Assembly (NCBI RefSeq): GCF_036588685.1
Contig: NC_086378.1
Location: forward strand, 75,657,127 to 75,721,126
Direction: 5' to 3'
Source: Mytilus trossulus
Lineage: Eukaryota; Mollusca; Bivalvia; Mytilida; Mytilidae
Length of the DNA stretch: 64,000 nt
The notes under the pieces are model-generated. The model was not told where the DNA came from, did no database searches, and was given only the letters and a program-made list of their open reading frames with translations. Below are positions 36,201 through 47,530 of the stretch, in pieces. Positions within the stretch are counted from its first letter, which is position 1. The number at the start of each line of letters is the position of its first letter. The position numbers were made by a program, and so were the translations under genes.

Positions 36201-39200
36201 CTTAGCTCATTTTATTCCCATCTTACTATACCATACATTTGTTGTTATTTCAAATAGTAGTCTTAACAAGCTTAGAAAAGATTATCCATTAAAACACAAA
36301 ACTTGACAATAAAATGACAACAAATGACATGATTCCTGACAATAATTAGTCAAATGAACTTATGCTTGTGGCATTATTTTTTTAACCTCCCCCTCTACAT
36401 TCTGCAGTATTCTTGGTCATTCTTTAATATTTCCAAGTAAATATAACTTACCAACTTCTTATCAGCCAATGACACTTTCTTCTTCTTCTTTTTACCCTTT
36501 TTCTTTTTCTTTCCTCCATCTTTTTCTTTAAGATCTACAGTACCATCAGGATTTGTTACAGAAATCAACGTACCTGGATCAATTTCCCCAGGGTCATCTT
36601 TATCTATTGACTTTCCTGATGTCAACTTCCTATAATTAACATAAGTTTTATTACATACATGTACAGCTCTAAATAATTAATGTGATGGTGAGAAATAAAT
36701 AAGATAAGATGTTGAATGTTCTGAGTAAGGTGGCAATCCAACAACAAAATAAGCAGTGCAACATCCATTTAGTTGCATGCATACTTGGTGGAAAATCCTG
36801 TTATTGGCAAACACAAAACCAATTCCTTCTCTTCAATGTTAAAATTCTCTTATTTGAAAAGGACAAAGAACAAATCCTAAGAATTGCATAAAAATATCAG
36901 AAAATATATGTGTCAGGGCCAAACTAGCTGTTTTAAATCTTTTTCTCTTTACAATATTACACTTGAAAAGATTTTCTGATGTCCCAAGAAAAGAACCTCT
37001 CCGTGATTGTCATTTGCCACTTACATGTACACAACGGGTCAGGTGGATTTTGCTTTTTCCATCTGCCCACTGTAGGCAACCCATCAGTACCTCAAATGAC
37101 CGAATAACACTTGTAAAGACCGAATAACACTTAAAATTTTAATATTAGCACATATTGGTGACTTTTAAACATTGATTATTAAATTATAGCATATAATATT
37201 ATCAATGTATTTTGTAACTTATAAATGATTTACAGAAAGCAGATAAGTTCATGAAAAACTTTTAAAATTTAGTGTGTACATCCAATATGGTGACCACGAA
37301 AATCTAAATGGCCACCATGTTTGATGTTCACACTAAATTCGAAATGATCTTTATGAAATTGTCTGCTTTCTGTGTAAATCATTTTTAACTTATAAAATAC
37401 ATCGATAATACATTATTATTTAATAAATAGTTAATGTTTAAAGGTCACCAATATGTGCTAACATTAAAATTTCAAGTGTTATTAGGTCATTATAAGTGTA
37501 ATTCGGATAATAACAGTGTTATTCGGTCATTCGTGTTACCCGGCAGCCCACTCAAGCTATAATCTCTTTTTTTGTAAAAATATTGATTACAAATACTTAT
37601 CTGATGTTTTCAATGGATTACACTTGCAAGTCTTTTGATTTAACAATATTTAGAATATTATTTCCACAGGAATAAATATTACAGTATATGATCCTAACGG
37701 AATAAATGGTATAGAATATTTGTTCCAACAGGAATAGATAGTATGACAATGTTTATAACAAAGTTTCCATTGGAACTTCTGTTAGGCGGAACAAATATAT
37801 ACGTTGACAGACAGTGTGGACAAGCTAGAAATTTTGCCCACCCAGTGCCCACTCCCACTGTGGGCTGGTGGACAAAGCAAAATCCACCTGAGCTGATATC
37901 AAATTTCATAGAATACATATTGTTGTGTTAACCAACAAATATATATTTGTGCAGCAGGTCTATTCAATGACACATATATACATTTGTACAACTTACTTGT
38001 GATAGAGGCTTAGTAACGAGTCACATGCACTTGTTTGCTTTCTATTGTGTATTTCAGTTTATATAATCATTGTATTATGATGTTTTTGTATCTTGCCCGA
38101 AGAGGGCCCATGATTGGTATTATAAAATAATGTCTAATGTCTAATATACATGATACATGATGTATATGAAGATTCTTCATGCAATTTATTAGAAACGTAT
38201 TTACACTTTTGGTATTTAGCTGTATTTTGCCTCCGAATGACCTTATATCACCGAATTATAGTTATGCCGTACCATTGTAAACTCGTACCAACGTCAACTC
38301 GTACCACTTTACAAAAACTTGTACCATTGCAAACTCGTACCACTGCTAACTCGTACCAACTTATTTAAATGCATTTAAATGGTGTTTTATGATGTATGTT
38401 ATTTCACAGTCGCTTGAATTTTAGTGATATATGTATGAAAAAAAAATTAAAAAAATACTGTAACCTATATTATACATATAACAGTATTTTTTTTAATTTT
38501 TTTTCATACATATATCACTAAAATTCAAGCGACTGTGGTAATTTACTTTCACTCAATACCTCTCAAGTCTGTAAAATGTATATAATTTGAAAGTACAATG
38601 ACCAATTTGTAGCTAATGTTCCCTGTCTATAAAAATTTGGATAGAAAAAAGTAATTCAACATTAGTTTTATTAAGTTTACCAAAAACATTCTTAATATTT
38701 TATATATTTTTGATGGTACGAGTTTGCAGTGGTACGACTTTCCTGTGTTACGAGTTAACTTTTTTGGTACGAGTTAACATGGTACAAGTTTCCGTTGGTA
38801 CGAGTTAACTTGCTTCCATATCACCTCCAAATAACCTTTTGACGTCAAGCAACAATCACTTTTTAGTTGTGACGTCAAATATTTTGAATTATGAATTCAA
38901 AGTTTACGGGAACCTGTGTGATGTTATGTAATGGCGGACTAATTTGCATACAAGTGTAAATACGTCTACATTTGTATATATGGATAGCCAACCTTCATAG
39001 GTGAAGTTCATACACAGGGGTTTGTTACAATTGCCAGGTTTATTATCTATATGAACACCTACAAAATCACGAGTTCGTATAGATAGTAAACCCGGTAATT
39101 GTAACAAACCCCTATGCCTCATATGGGTAGAAACAAGTAGCATTCTTACTTGTGCAGTTGTGTTTTAACCCCCACAAAAATTTTAAATTATAAAATTATC

Positions 39201-39257
39201 ATAACACATAACAGAACTTTACTTTTTCTTTCCTCCTTTCTTTTTCTTTAATACCAT
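30256..39257 (-). CDS. EF-hand protein with lysine-rich N-terminus, six exons, 323 aa
   Basis: Coding exons in transcription order: 39223-39257, 36452-36629, 35599-35770, 34290-34413, 31880-32008 and 30256-30589. All introns have GT/AG ends, and phases agree at all five joins; the total is 972 nt including the stop. Residues 1-71 are rich in Lys (KKKKKGKKKKKK near 60). Residues 72-85 are a charged helix. Two EF-hand loops lie at 114-125 (DYEGECMLTYDE) and 150-161 (DNENSEEIDYTE), the normal spacing of a pair; position 6 is not Gly in either, so calcium binding may be weak. A Glu-rich stretch and CRSC follow at about 173-195. Residues about 215-275 alternate like a ubiquitin-type beta-grasp fold; this is inferred. 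The protein ends in an acidic/Tyr-rich tail. I cannot name a homologue. Confidence 0.9.
33478..33691. mobile_element. MITE, 214 bp, TACTGTAAACC ends, in an intron
   Basis: The ends TACTGTAAACCAACTAATTT and AACAAGTTGGTTTACAGTA are inverted repeats of about 22 bp. The interior repeats TTCGCGA/TCGCGAA motifs. It lies in intron 4 of the EF-hand gene with TA at each edge. Confidence 0.85.
34856..35366 (-). repeat. Dispersed repeat R3 with internal duplication, in an intron
   Basis: It contains TCTACTATCGTAGGTGGG, the reverse complement of the start of the copy at 43994-44281. A block of about 200 bp (GTGGACCATGACATTGGGGT and neighbours) is present twice (near 34917 and 35137). Confidence 0.75.
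37040..37890. mobile_element. Outer inverted-repeat element in intron 1
   Basis: CAGGTGGATTTTGC (37040-37053) is the exact complement of 37877-37890. The match continues inward for about another 23 bp with several mismatches (CCCACTGTAGG against CCCACAGTGGG). It encloses the long fold-back 37095-37531. A non-coding, non-autonomous transposon is the likeliest reading. Confidence 0.6.
37095..37531. repeat. 437-bp fold-back: arms about 205 bp, loop about 12 bp
   Basis: The left arm starts AATGACCGAATAACACT and the right arm ends AGTGTTATTCGGTCATT. Homology is imperfect but runs to the centre (TGGTGACCA against TGGCCACCA). Transcribed with the host intron, it could form one long hairpin RNA. Confidence 0.85.
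38269..38811. repeat. Inverted clusters of ACTCGTACCA motifs around a hairpin
   Basis: The left cluster (38269-38360) has six GTACCA motifs at about 16-bp spacing, mostly joined to ACTC. The right cluster (38714-38811) has the inverse, TGGTACGAGTT, at similar spacing. The 133-bp hairpin 38405-38537 lies between them. Confidence 0.8.
38405..38537. repeat. Near-perfect 57-bp-arm hairpin
   Basis: CACAGTCGCTTGAATTTTAG onward is mirrored by the complement ending CTAAAATTCAAGCGACTGTG, with a loop of about 19 bp. Only one or two length differences in A/T runs are visible. Confidence 0.92.
39016..39113. repeat. 41-bp-arm hairpin near exon 1
   Basis: AGGGGTTTGTTACAATTGCC (39016) and GGTAATTGTAACAAACCCCT (ends 39113) are complementary apart from a few mismatches in the inner part. 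The loop is 16 nt. It lies about 110 bp downstream of the exon 1 donor. Confidence 0.9.
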
Positions 39258-39585
39258 TTTGTTATGTATGGGACAAATAAACGAATCTCCGAAGAAACCT
39301 GGAAAATTCTATTGTTTACAGTTTCCAAGCACTTCCAAAGGTCAAGGTAGAATTTAGATTCTAAAGTCCAAAACAAAATCGGAATTTAAAAATCCGGACT
39401 ATTTTTTCAAAACGTTCTTATTCGTTTCTTTTCCCTGTCGCTACACAAACCCAAACTTTTTGACATGCGGAAAGGTTAAGGATATAAAACAGCTTCGGTA
39501 TAGTATTAAGAAAATCAATCAATTAACTTTGTTTAACAAATAACACAAATGCACCCGATAAATCCTCCTTTGCAAGATAAATGAA

Positions 39586-39620
39586 CAAGGATTTGTATAG
39601 TTAGACTATACAAATCCTTG
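39586..39620. repeat. Perfect 16-bp-stem palindrome, 3-nt loop
   Basis: CAAGGATTTGTATAGT, TAG, ACTATACAAATCCTTG. It lies about 330 bp upstream of the EF-hand gene start codon, in the shared upstream region. Confidence 0.95.
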
Positions 39621-39670
39621 ATGATAATGATCTGGTATACAGTAACATTGAAAACATGGTCATCATAACT

Positions 39671-39782
39671 AGTCCAAATAATTATGACATCTTGAAAGGC
39701 TATTATATTTCGCCTTTCATGGCAGGAAGGTGTCAAAGCAAAATTTAAAATAGCCTTCCAAGACGTCATAATTATTTGAACT
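39671..39782. repeat. 32-bp-arm inverted repeat upstream of the EF-hand gene
   Basis: AGTCCAAATAATTATGACAT and on is complementary to the segment ending GACGTCATAATTATTTGAACT, with three to four mismatches and a 48-nt loop. Confidence 0.85.
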
Positions 39783-39944
39783 AAAAGAAGACTCGCTTAA
39801 AATCAAAATCCCAAAAAGATTTTATATTTCTAAAACACTAAGTGCGTGAACTATATATCTACTACTATAATCTAGTGGTAGTGGATGCCAGGCTAAAACT
39901 TTCTAAATAGCACAGGTTAGTCTGTACTCGTTTTTGATGAATAA

Positions 39945-40090
39945 ATAAAATTGAGAATGGAAATGGGGAATTGTCAAAGAGACAACAATTTTACCCGACC
40001 ATAGAACAAACAATCGCAGAAGATCACCAATAGGTCATCAATGCAGCGAGAAATTCCCGCACTTGAAAGGGTCGTTCAGCTGACCTCTTA
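39945..40090 (+). repeat. Dispersed repeat R2 (RT 3' UTR block), copy 2
   Basis: TAAAATTGAGAATGGAAATG through GCGAGAAATTCCCGCAC and GTTCAGCTGACC matches 10143-10280, where it is the tail of the RT element. No RT sequence is attached here. Confidence 0.8.
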
Positions 40091-41034
40091 ATACCAGTTC
40101 TTGAATCTCTGAATTCTGTGTTATACCATGGTAACGTTAAGGAATTGGGTAACTGTTTCCGAGTTCATTTAAAACTGAACCATTAAAGAATTCTGTAACT
40201 TCAGTGTTTACAAATGTATTTGGTTTTGGCATATATGTGAATAAAAAATGGCATGCTGGGAACAATATCAGACAGAACTACAGACACATTTCTGTAATTA
40301 ATTCTGCCTGGTAAAATTAAAATCTATCTATTGGATGATGAAAACTGAGTCGCATGTTCCAAAATCCTTATCATTTTCTTATTTATTCATAAATGCCATT
40401 ACCAAAAATATTCTTGAAATTTGTCAATGGTTCAGTTCAGGAGTTTTGGTAACCATGGTAACTGTTTAATACTGAATTCAAAGATTTCCAGAACTTTTTT
40501 GTCCATTTGTTATATGAACATATTCAATTAGAACATAAAAATAATTTGATTTATGATATTATTTTACATGTTTATTTGTAAAAAGTCAAATAATGTATAC
40601 TGAGGAGAATTTTAAACTGGATTTTCTCACTAAAACTTGTATACTTTCTTTTTTTCTATTTGGTATCCACTATATAATGTATACCAAGTGCATCTTTAAC
40701 CCACATTGCCAATTTTTTGCAGCACTGTCATTTAGTGGTTGAGCAGCTACATGTATATATACTTATCAAACTGAATTGTCAATGCATCAAATACCCACTA
40801 AACATGTAAACAACAAAAATAGAAAAAATGAGCAATGATCAATTTAAAGAGTTACATTGTCCTCAATCAAACTTAAGATTGTTCTTAAATTTTACAAGAA
40901 TTTGTTAAATCAATCTTTATGATGTTAATAAAGGACAAAATATGAAAAAAAATTATTTATTTATTTATTTTTCAGACATGTACATGTATACTACATTGAG
41001 AACCAAAGCATAGATGTTGATGACTTTTCCTTAG
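40091..41034. other. Intergenic region between divergent genes
   Basis: With 39258-39944 this is the 1.8-kb space between the EF-hand gene (minus) and the mitochondrial-type gene (plus). It holds two inverted repeats, an R2 copy and AT-rich DNA. CCATGGTAAC occurs twice (near 40126 and 40454). No TATA box or CpG-rich stretch stands out. Confidence 0.5.
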
Positions 41035-41035
41035 T

Positions 41036-43500
41036 ATGGCATTATCACTGTTAAGATGTATGAGGCAGACAGGATTTGGTAGATTAAGAAATACCTGCTG
41101 TGCTGTAACCTGGGTAATTGTGTTGTTAATTCAGGGTAGCAAGAAAATGAACCAACTTATAAGACCCTAAAAAATCAAATCTTTAACAATTGTGACCAAA
41201 TGTATCTTATAAAATTACCATTGACCCAAAGCACTTATCAACTTGGCATTTGCAGCCAGCAGTTACTGGAAATTCTATTATATGTATTTATTTACTTCCT
41301 GTAATCAATGTGAAACCTGAATGAGTAATGTTCAAATATATAGTTACACAATGTAGTTCAGAAAAATATCTCTCTTGGTCATTTGGTTGTAAATTTTCAC
41401 AGTGAATTCTGGTGATTGATGGTGATTCACTTCCAAATATATTTTTTTTTCTTTTACATTATCTTGGCTTCTTTGAACTTATTTGCCATCCATAATGTTT
41501 TATCTTTGTATTTGCACACAAACTACATAGAGCATATCGACTGGATCACATTTGATTCTCTGATTTATCACATTTGTGTCTAACACTCTTTTTAAAATTA
41601 AAATTTTACCCTTTTAGCTATCAGTGTTACTATTTTCTTTTACCCGATAAGGGATGTTCCTAAAGATAGGAGGCTTATACATCAGAAAAAAAGAAGAAAA
41701 GTAATATCATCACAAATTACTAAGGACAAGGTTCACTTATGGCACAAAATGGCCTAAAATATCAACTTTATCATAAATGTCACAAATTGATTCGTAAATG
41801 TGTCTATTTCAAAAGCCTTAGTGCTAAATAAATTGGTTCTTTTCATAAAAGTAAATATTATTTTCCAATGTAGGTCCATTTTGGACATTTTTGTTAAAAT
41901 ATGGTGATAATGTGCAATTTTCTGACCTAAAAGCTTTAGGAAAACCTTGGCCACCACCTACATGTATGATCCAGAATGTTTTGTACTTAAAAGATTCCAA
42001 TTTTTGATATAGAATTCATCAATAAATTAAAACTTTTTTTTCATCATGGATGGATGTCAAAAACAGTTAAAATTATGGAAATAAATTACCAAAATTGACC
42101 GAAAATACAAATATTGCTTACATTTTTGTATTACAGGGGTCATCATAAGCTTCATAAATTTAAAAGAAAGGTGGCAAAATTATTTTTTTGGTCTTAAAAG
42201 TATTATCACAACTATTTCTATGCAAAATTTGTAATTTTTTGGCAGATTTCAAAAACATCAAAAATTTAGGGCCAATTTTAACCTTTCGCGACCCCTTATC
42301 CTTTAATGTGACTTACATGCCAAATAAGGTTTTTTTTTACTAAATCTATGTATGTATTATATCTACAAATGAATCTATGTTTCACAAATATCCATGTCTT
42401 TAGCAGGTTCAGTGTTGAAATGTTAACTATTGTAAAATGCTATGTTAGATTATTGGAGATACATCTAGTTACCATAATATGTGATAGACTTGCAGGAGGA
42501 TTTTGGAAATGAATGTTCTGTACTGGAATGACCTGAAGAAAATAAAATAACCTTGTTCAAAAACAGACCAAAAATTAATATTTTGCTCAACAAAATGTCA
42601 AAAAATAAATGTATACAAAAGCTTCAAAATAAAACGGACTACTTTCAAAAGGTGCAAATGAATATTCCATGAAGGAAAAAATCTTCCTGCAGTCCATCAA
42701 GATTTGAGTGTGTGAACTTATAATAACTGTGACTGCATATTATCAATACAGTCGTAGTGTAATACACTACGCTAAAAATGAAGTTCTGAAGGTCATATTA
42801 TAATTTAAAGAAAGAGGAGATAATTATAATCATGATATCTGATGAATTGCATCCTTATTATCACAGTACTTTTCTTTCATTTCAGAATCTTTCTGATTTG
42901 GCTATTCCCAGTGAAAGATCTCAGTTAACCCAAAAGAGATGTGCTCGCATGTTTCCAAAAAACCCTTTCAACAGAGTTGACAATGACAAACTGCCAGAGG
43001 ATTTTACATTGATATATTGCAACACAAATGGAGAAGGACTGAAACAATATTTTCTTATGATATTTCCAAGTTTGTTGATAATAGCAGGAGGTGTATACAC
43101 ATATGGTGGATTGATCAAAACAGTTACTGATCAGCCTGCATTCTTCTTTGGAGTCACATCCTGTATCGGCTTATGTCTTGGTTGTTTATTAGTTATTAAT
43201 CGATGTACGATGCTGAGAATATATAAAAATTTGAAAACTGATTTATATGTAGGTGTTAGACCGAAGTGGTTTTTCTTACAGGAGAAATTTACTTTCCGTC
43301 TAGATAACATCGTTAGGAATGATTGGAAATACAGAAATAAAATACATCACAACTATCTTAAAGGGAACCTTAAAATAAAGGAGAGACCATTTGTACTTTC
43401 AATAATGGATTTTTCATCATCCCAGTTCTACAATGAAATATATGGACATAAGAAATTTCTAAGCAAAGAAAATAAAAACTTTCCAAATGAAGATAAATAA
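41036..43500 (+). CDS. Predicted mitochondrial two-helix membrane protein, TMEM186/TMEM70-like, 230 aa
   Basis: Exon 1 is 41036-41113 (26 codons, ATG to TGG before GTAATT); exon 2 is 42886-43500 after TTTCATTTCAG. The join is phase 0 and the frame is open to TAA. The N-terminus (MALSLLRCMRQTGFGRLRNT) has four Arg, no acidic residue and an amphipathic look, as in a mitochondrial presequence. Two hydrophobic helices lie at about 81-101 and 111-130. They are followed by a soluble domain with LRIYKNLKTDLY, a pattern I associate with the TMEM186/TMEM70 family of inner-membrane assembly factors (respiratory complexes I/V). The family call is by eye and moderate. An ATG at 42832 within exon 2's upstream intron also gives an open frame but lacks the presequence. 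An acceptor just before the ATG (TTTTCCTTAG) implies a 5' non-coding exon. Confidence 0.75.
41715..42312. mobile_element. Possible MITE in the intron of the two-helix gene
   Basis: ACTAAGGACAAGG near 41719 and CCTTATCCTTTA near 42294 form imperfect inverted ends about 590 bp apart. Inner sequence is AT-rich and non-coding. Confidence 0.3.
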
Positions 43501-43558
43501 ATTGTATAGTGCATTGTATTAATGCATGAATTGTATAGTGCATTGTATTAATGCATGA
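43501..43558 (+). repeat. Perfect 29-bp tandem duplication in the 3' UTR
   Basis: Two identical 29-bp units (ATTGTATAGTGCATTGTATT plus AATGCATGA) follow the stop codon immediately. Confidence 0.97.
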
Positions 43559-43564
43559 ATTAAA
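43559..43564 (+). terminator. Candidate polyadenylation signal ATTAAA
   Basis: ATTAAA lies 58 bases after the stop codon of the two-helix gene, followed by T-rich sequence. It would give a very short 3' UTR; other sites further on are possible. Confidence 0.4.
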
Positions 43565-43993
43565 TAGATTTTGTGTTTTTAAAAACAATTTACCTTTTTG
43601 AAATTTATTCACCACTTGTAATGATACTCTGGGCAGTTTGAAGCTTTGAAATTATTATAGGCACTTGTCTCTTGTAGACAATTGTATGGTAGCCTGCAAG
43701 GTATGTGCCTTCTCATGGTCTTGTCTGCAACAATTTGAATGCAAAATGTGACATATAAATGTTTATCTAGCAATTATGTCTAGCATAACTGGTTGTGGAA
43801 GGGTTTACATTTCAAAGGGTAGGAGGTCTGGATAATTCATTTCTCTTATACAGCAGTCTTGTGGTATGATGTTTGTCTGTGGCATATGTCTATGGCAAAG
43901 ACCTCATTTTCATGACACAAAAAATGAAAAAGTTATTTCAATCAAAATTATTAAACATTTGTTAAAGCAATCGTAAAATGTGTGCTCTCTATT

Positions 43994-44281
43994 TTTATGC
44001 CCCACCTACGATAGTAGAGGGGCATTATGTTTTCTGGTCTGTGCGTCCATTCGTCCTCTCGTCCATCCGTCTGTCCCGCTTCAGGTTGAAGTTTTTGGTC
44101 AAGGTAGTTTTTGATGAAGTTGAAGTACAACCAACTTCAAACTTAGTACACATGTTCCCTATGATATGATCTTTCTAATTTTAATGCCAAATTAGAGTTT
44201 TTACCCTAATGTCACGGTCCACTGAACATAGAAATAATTTTGCGAGTGGGGCATTCGTGTACTGGGGACACATTCTTGTTA
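43994..44281 (+). repeat. Dispersed repeat R3, copy 2
   Basis: ATGCCCCACCTACGATAGTA to GTACTGGGGACACATTCTTG matches 34856-35366 in reverse orientation. It includes the polypyrimidine GTCCATTCGTCCTCTCGTCC. Confidence 0.75.
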
Positions 44282-44741
44282 TGGACTGTTTTATTGATGT
44301 ATCCTGCAACATTTCTCTTTTCCATCATACTATGTAATGTGGAAGGTTTGGTTTGTGTACGCATAATTTGTCATTTTCATGCCTATAATATTCTCCTATG
44401 TACTTCTAAATTCATGGAGAAAAGATTTTTTTGTTTACATGTGGAAGAGAAGCCTCGACAAACTACTGGTAGGTTAAAAATAGTGTGTGTTTTGACAACT
44501 ACAATAGATCTAGAAAACTGTGAAATGCTCACTATGACTTAAGTATGTAAAAGATGGTTTCCACATTAGCAACTGATTTGGATGTTGCTTACTTTCCAAG
44601 ATGAGTGAGAGATTCAGGCACCCTGAATTCTCTGGTATTGGAATGAGAAGTATACTGTACATTCAAATATATAACTCAAACGGATAAAGACAACACATTT
44701 GATTAACTACTGACAAAAAAGTTAATTTGTTGTACATAAAT

Positions 44742-44925
44742 AAGGCCGTTAGTTTTTTGTTTGAATTGTTTTACATTGTCATTTCGGGGCCTGTTATAGC
44801 TAACTATGCTGTATGGCTCATTGTTGAAGGCAGTATGGTGACCTTTAGTTGTTTAATTTCTGTGTCATTTTGGTCTCTTGTGGAGAGTTGTCTCATTGGC
44901 AATCATATCAGATCTTCTTTTTTTT
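44742..44925 (+). repeat. Dispersed repeat R1, copy
   Basis: AAGGCCGTTAGTTTTTTGTT to GTTGTCTCATTGGCAATCAT; closely matches 7632-7795 and 708-883. Confidence 0.8.
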
Positions 44926-46555
44926 TATATTATATTACCAATAAAAGCTAGTGCCATCACTAGGCCTCTGCCTTTGGTGTCTGCTCTTTTACATCTGTGC
45001 AATTTCGTGTTACAATTTACTGTTAATAATTAGATCTCAAAATATGGAGACTACTAAACTAAATGTTCTTAACAAAGAAGTTGAAATCACATTTTTAATG
45101 AGAGGCATATCATACCAGAGGAACATTCAAACCCCTCAGTTGAAAATAAGCGACAATGTGATGGCTAAAAAAAGAAAAAGACAAATAGTACACAAAACAC
45201 AATATAGACAACTAAGACTGAGCAAACACAATCCCCACCAAAAACTGGGGACGATCTGAGGTGCTCTAGAAGGATAAGCAGATCCTGCTCCACATGTGAA
45301 AGTCTCCACCTTTTTCATTTACAACTCATTACTAACAAATGTCACCAGTTAGATACCAAAATATGAGAAGGGTGAAAAACTACCATTTCAGAGCACACGT
45401 ATAGTTCTTTTTTTGTAATGTTGACTTTTTGAAGGAGTTTTACTTTGCATATTTGTATATTTTCATCCATAACAGTATTGGATCTTTTTTCAAAATTAAA
45501 TTGATACAATACACTAAGGTATATTTGTGAAAGTTTCCTGCAAAAAATAGGTCAAGGTCATCACAGAATATAGTAAGGAGTCAACTAATGTTTTCAATCA
45601 TTTGACCTTTTGTACATCTTGTTCTGCAAATCTTCTTTGCTATTTACTGTTTCTCTCAATTAAAATATAGCTAACACAAAAACTTTATTCAAGAGAAGCA
45701 ACTCTTTTATTTAAAGCGGTGACTATTTTTTATGTCATTTGGACACATTAAAATAGGTGTTGTTTTGCAAATCATTTGGGAAATCATCATTCAAAGTCAA
45801 TAATTTCTGTAATAATTTGACTGACTGTTTGGCAATGTTGACTGAGATCTTGTTCTGTTATGTTTGCCATATAGTTTTCCTAGACTAGAGTATTTGCAAA
45901 TAAAATTGAGAATGGAAAAGGGGAATGTGTCAAAGAGAACAATCTGACCAAAGAGAAGACAACAGCTGAAGGGCACAATGGATCTTCAAAGCAGCGAAAA
46001 AAAATCCAGCACCCAGAAAATAGAGTGTATGCATGTGGAAATAAATGAAAAGCTGTAAAGATATAAATAGTTTAATACTTTCATGAGTTGTTTATAAAAT
46101 AATACTTGTATACAAATAAGAATTTAATACATTAAAAATAAATTTTGATAATAAGGTGAATACATAAATAATGATGAGTTCATCACAAAAAAAAGATAGA
46201 AATCAAAGTGCTGGATAGCACCTCTGGAAAGTTTGCAACTTTAGCTGTGTATTATTCCAAAAATGTTATAGACGTGTATTATTTCAAATATGTATTTCAT
46301 CACAGCTTTGATGTTTTAAACTAAACCATTGTCTCATCAGTAATTATCAAAAATCACTTTTTTTATGTTTATCATAAAAAGTTTTGATATTTTCTCATGA
46401 TTGCAACCTTAAACTGTCATGACTGTAGATCTAAAATAATGAAATATACATGCAGAAAGCGCTGTTAATTTCTTTAAGTACCAATGCCATGTCAACTTCA
46501 AGGGCCTGTGAATTAGTATGTTTCTAATGGTTTAGGTCCTTCATATTTGTTTTTA
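44926..46555. repeat. Intergenic with R4 and R2 fragments, no gene
   Basis: 45140-45300 is R4 in reverse orientation (CCCCACCAAAAACTGGGGAC, GCAGATCCTGCTCCACATG). 45898-45995 is R2 (GAGAATGGAAAAGGGGAATG). Open frames across 44951-45318 overlap these repeats and are not genes. Confidence 0.65.
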
Positions 46556-46834
46556 GTAAATTAACACGCAATTTTGTTTGTTTGAATTGTTCCACATGTT
46601 TCATATCGGGGCCTGTTAAAGCTTTCTACATGTATATGGTACAAACATTTCTCATTATTGACGACCTTTATTGTGGCCTATAGTTATTAATACATTTTCA
46701 TTCTTTGAACTCTTTTGGATAGCATTGGTTCTTTGCAACAAATACTGCATCCTTACTTATAAATAAGGCAGTTACAGGTAACTTAAATCAATAAAACTGT
46801 AAAGAAAGTGAATTTATATTAAAGGCTTTTATCA
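46556..46834 (+). repeat. Degenerate R1 copy
   Basis: GTTTGAATTGTTCCACATG and ATCGGGGCCTGTTAAAGC are recognisable; the rest is diverged. Confidence 0.5.
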
Positions 46835-47530
46835 AAAATAGGGAACATGTCCATGCGACTCAAATGATGCCCTCGCTAGCATTAACGTTATAAACTCATG
46901 AACTGTAAATGTGACACTACCAAAATTTTTACTTGATCTGAATTATGGGTTAATAAACATTGTGTATTCATTCTAATTATACAGTATTGTGCAATAGAAT
47001 TGTAAGATCTTGACATTTGTTTTGTGTCAGAAACCAATATGTTATGTCAACAATTTGATTGCAATCCAAATTCAGAGCTGTATCAAGCTTGAATGTTGTG
47101 TCCATACTGGTCCCAACTGTTCTGGGTTCGACTTCTGTGGTCGTATAAAGCTGTGCCCTGCAGAGCATCTGGTTTCATTGTAACAAAGCACAACCCTATC
47201 TAGAGCAGTATAAATCCACAAATTCAAACTTGATCAGTGTTTGTGGTAATGAGAATTGTGTATAAGTTTCATAACATTTGGTTAAGACAAACTATACTTA
47301 GAGAACTTAAATTTCCAGCAACTTTTCTAGAATGGTACAAGTTACGCAACAAAAATTCAAACTTGACTTGTGAATTGTAGTTATAAGCATTGCGTATCAG
47401 TTTCATACAATTTGGTTCAGGCAACCTATTAAAAGTAAGAGAACAGAAACGAATTTTTGGATATATACAGAGGTACTTATAAGTAAGGGAAGAATGTAAA
47501 TACTTACAGAAGAACAAAGATAAAACTCAA
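46835..47530. repeat. R7-type repeat with a fragment of the (GTC)n element
   Basis: 46975-47175 matches the 3' end of 19680-21760 (CAGTATTGTGCAATAG, GTGGTCGTATAAAGCTG, GCAGAGCATCTGGTT). On both sides R7 sequence (ACATTTGGTTAAGACAAACT) resembles 29075-29375, so the (GTC)n fragment probably inserted into R7. Confidence 0.6.

Noticed and set aside
42832-42885. ATG at 42832 as the start of the two-helix protein
   Set aside because: The segment ends in a polypyrimidine tract and CAG acceptor, and an upstream exon in matching phase supplies a targeting sequence.
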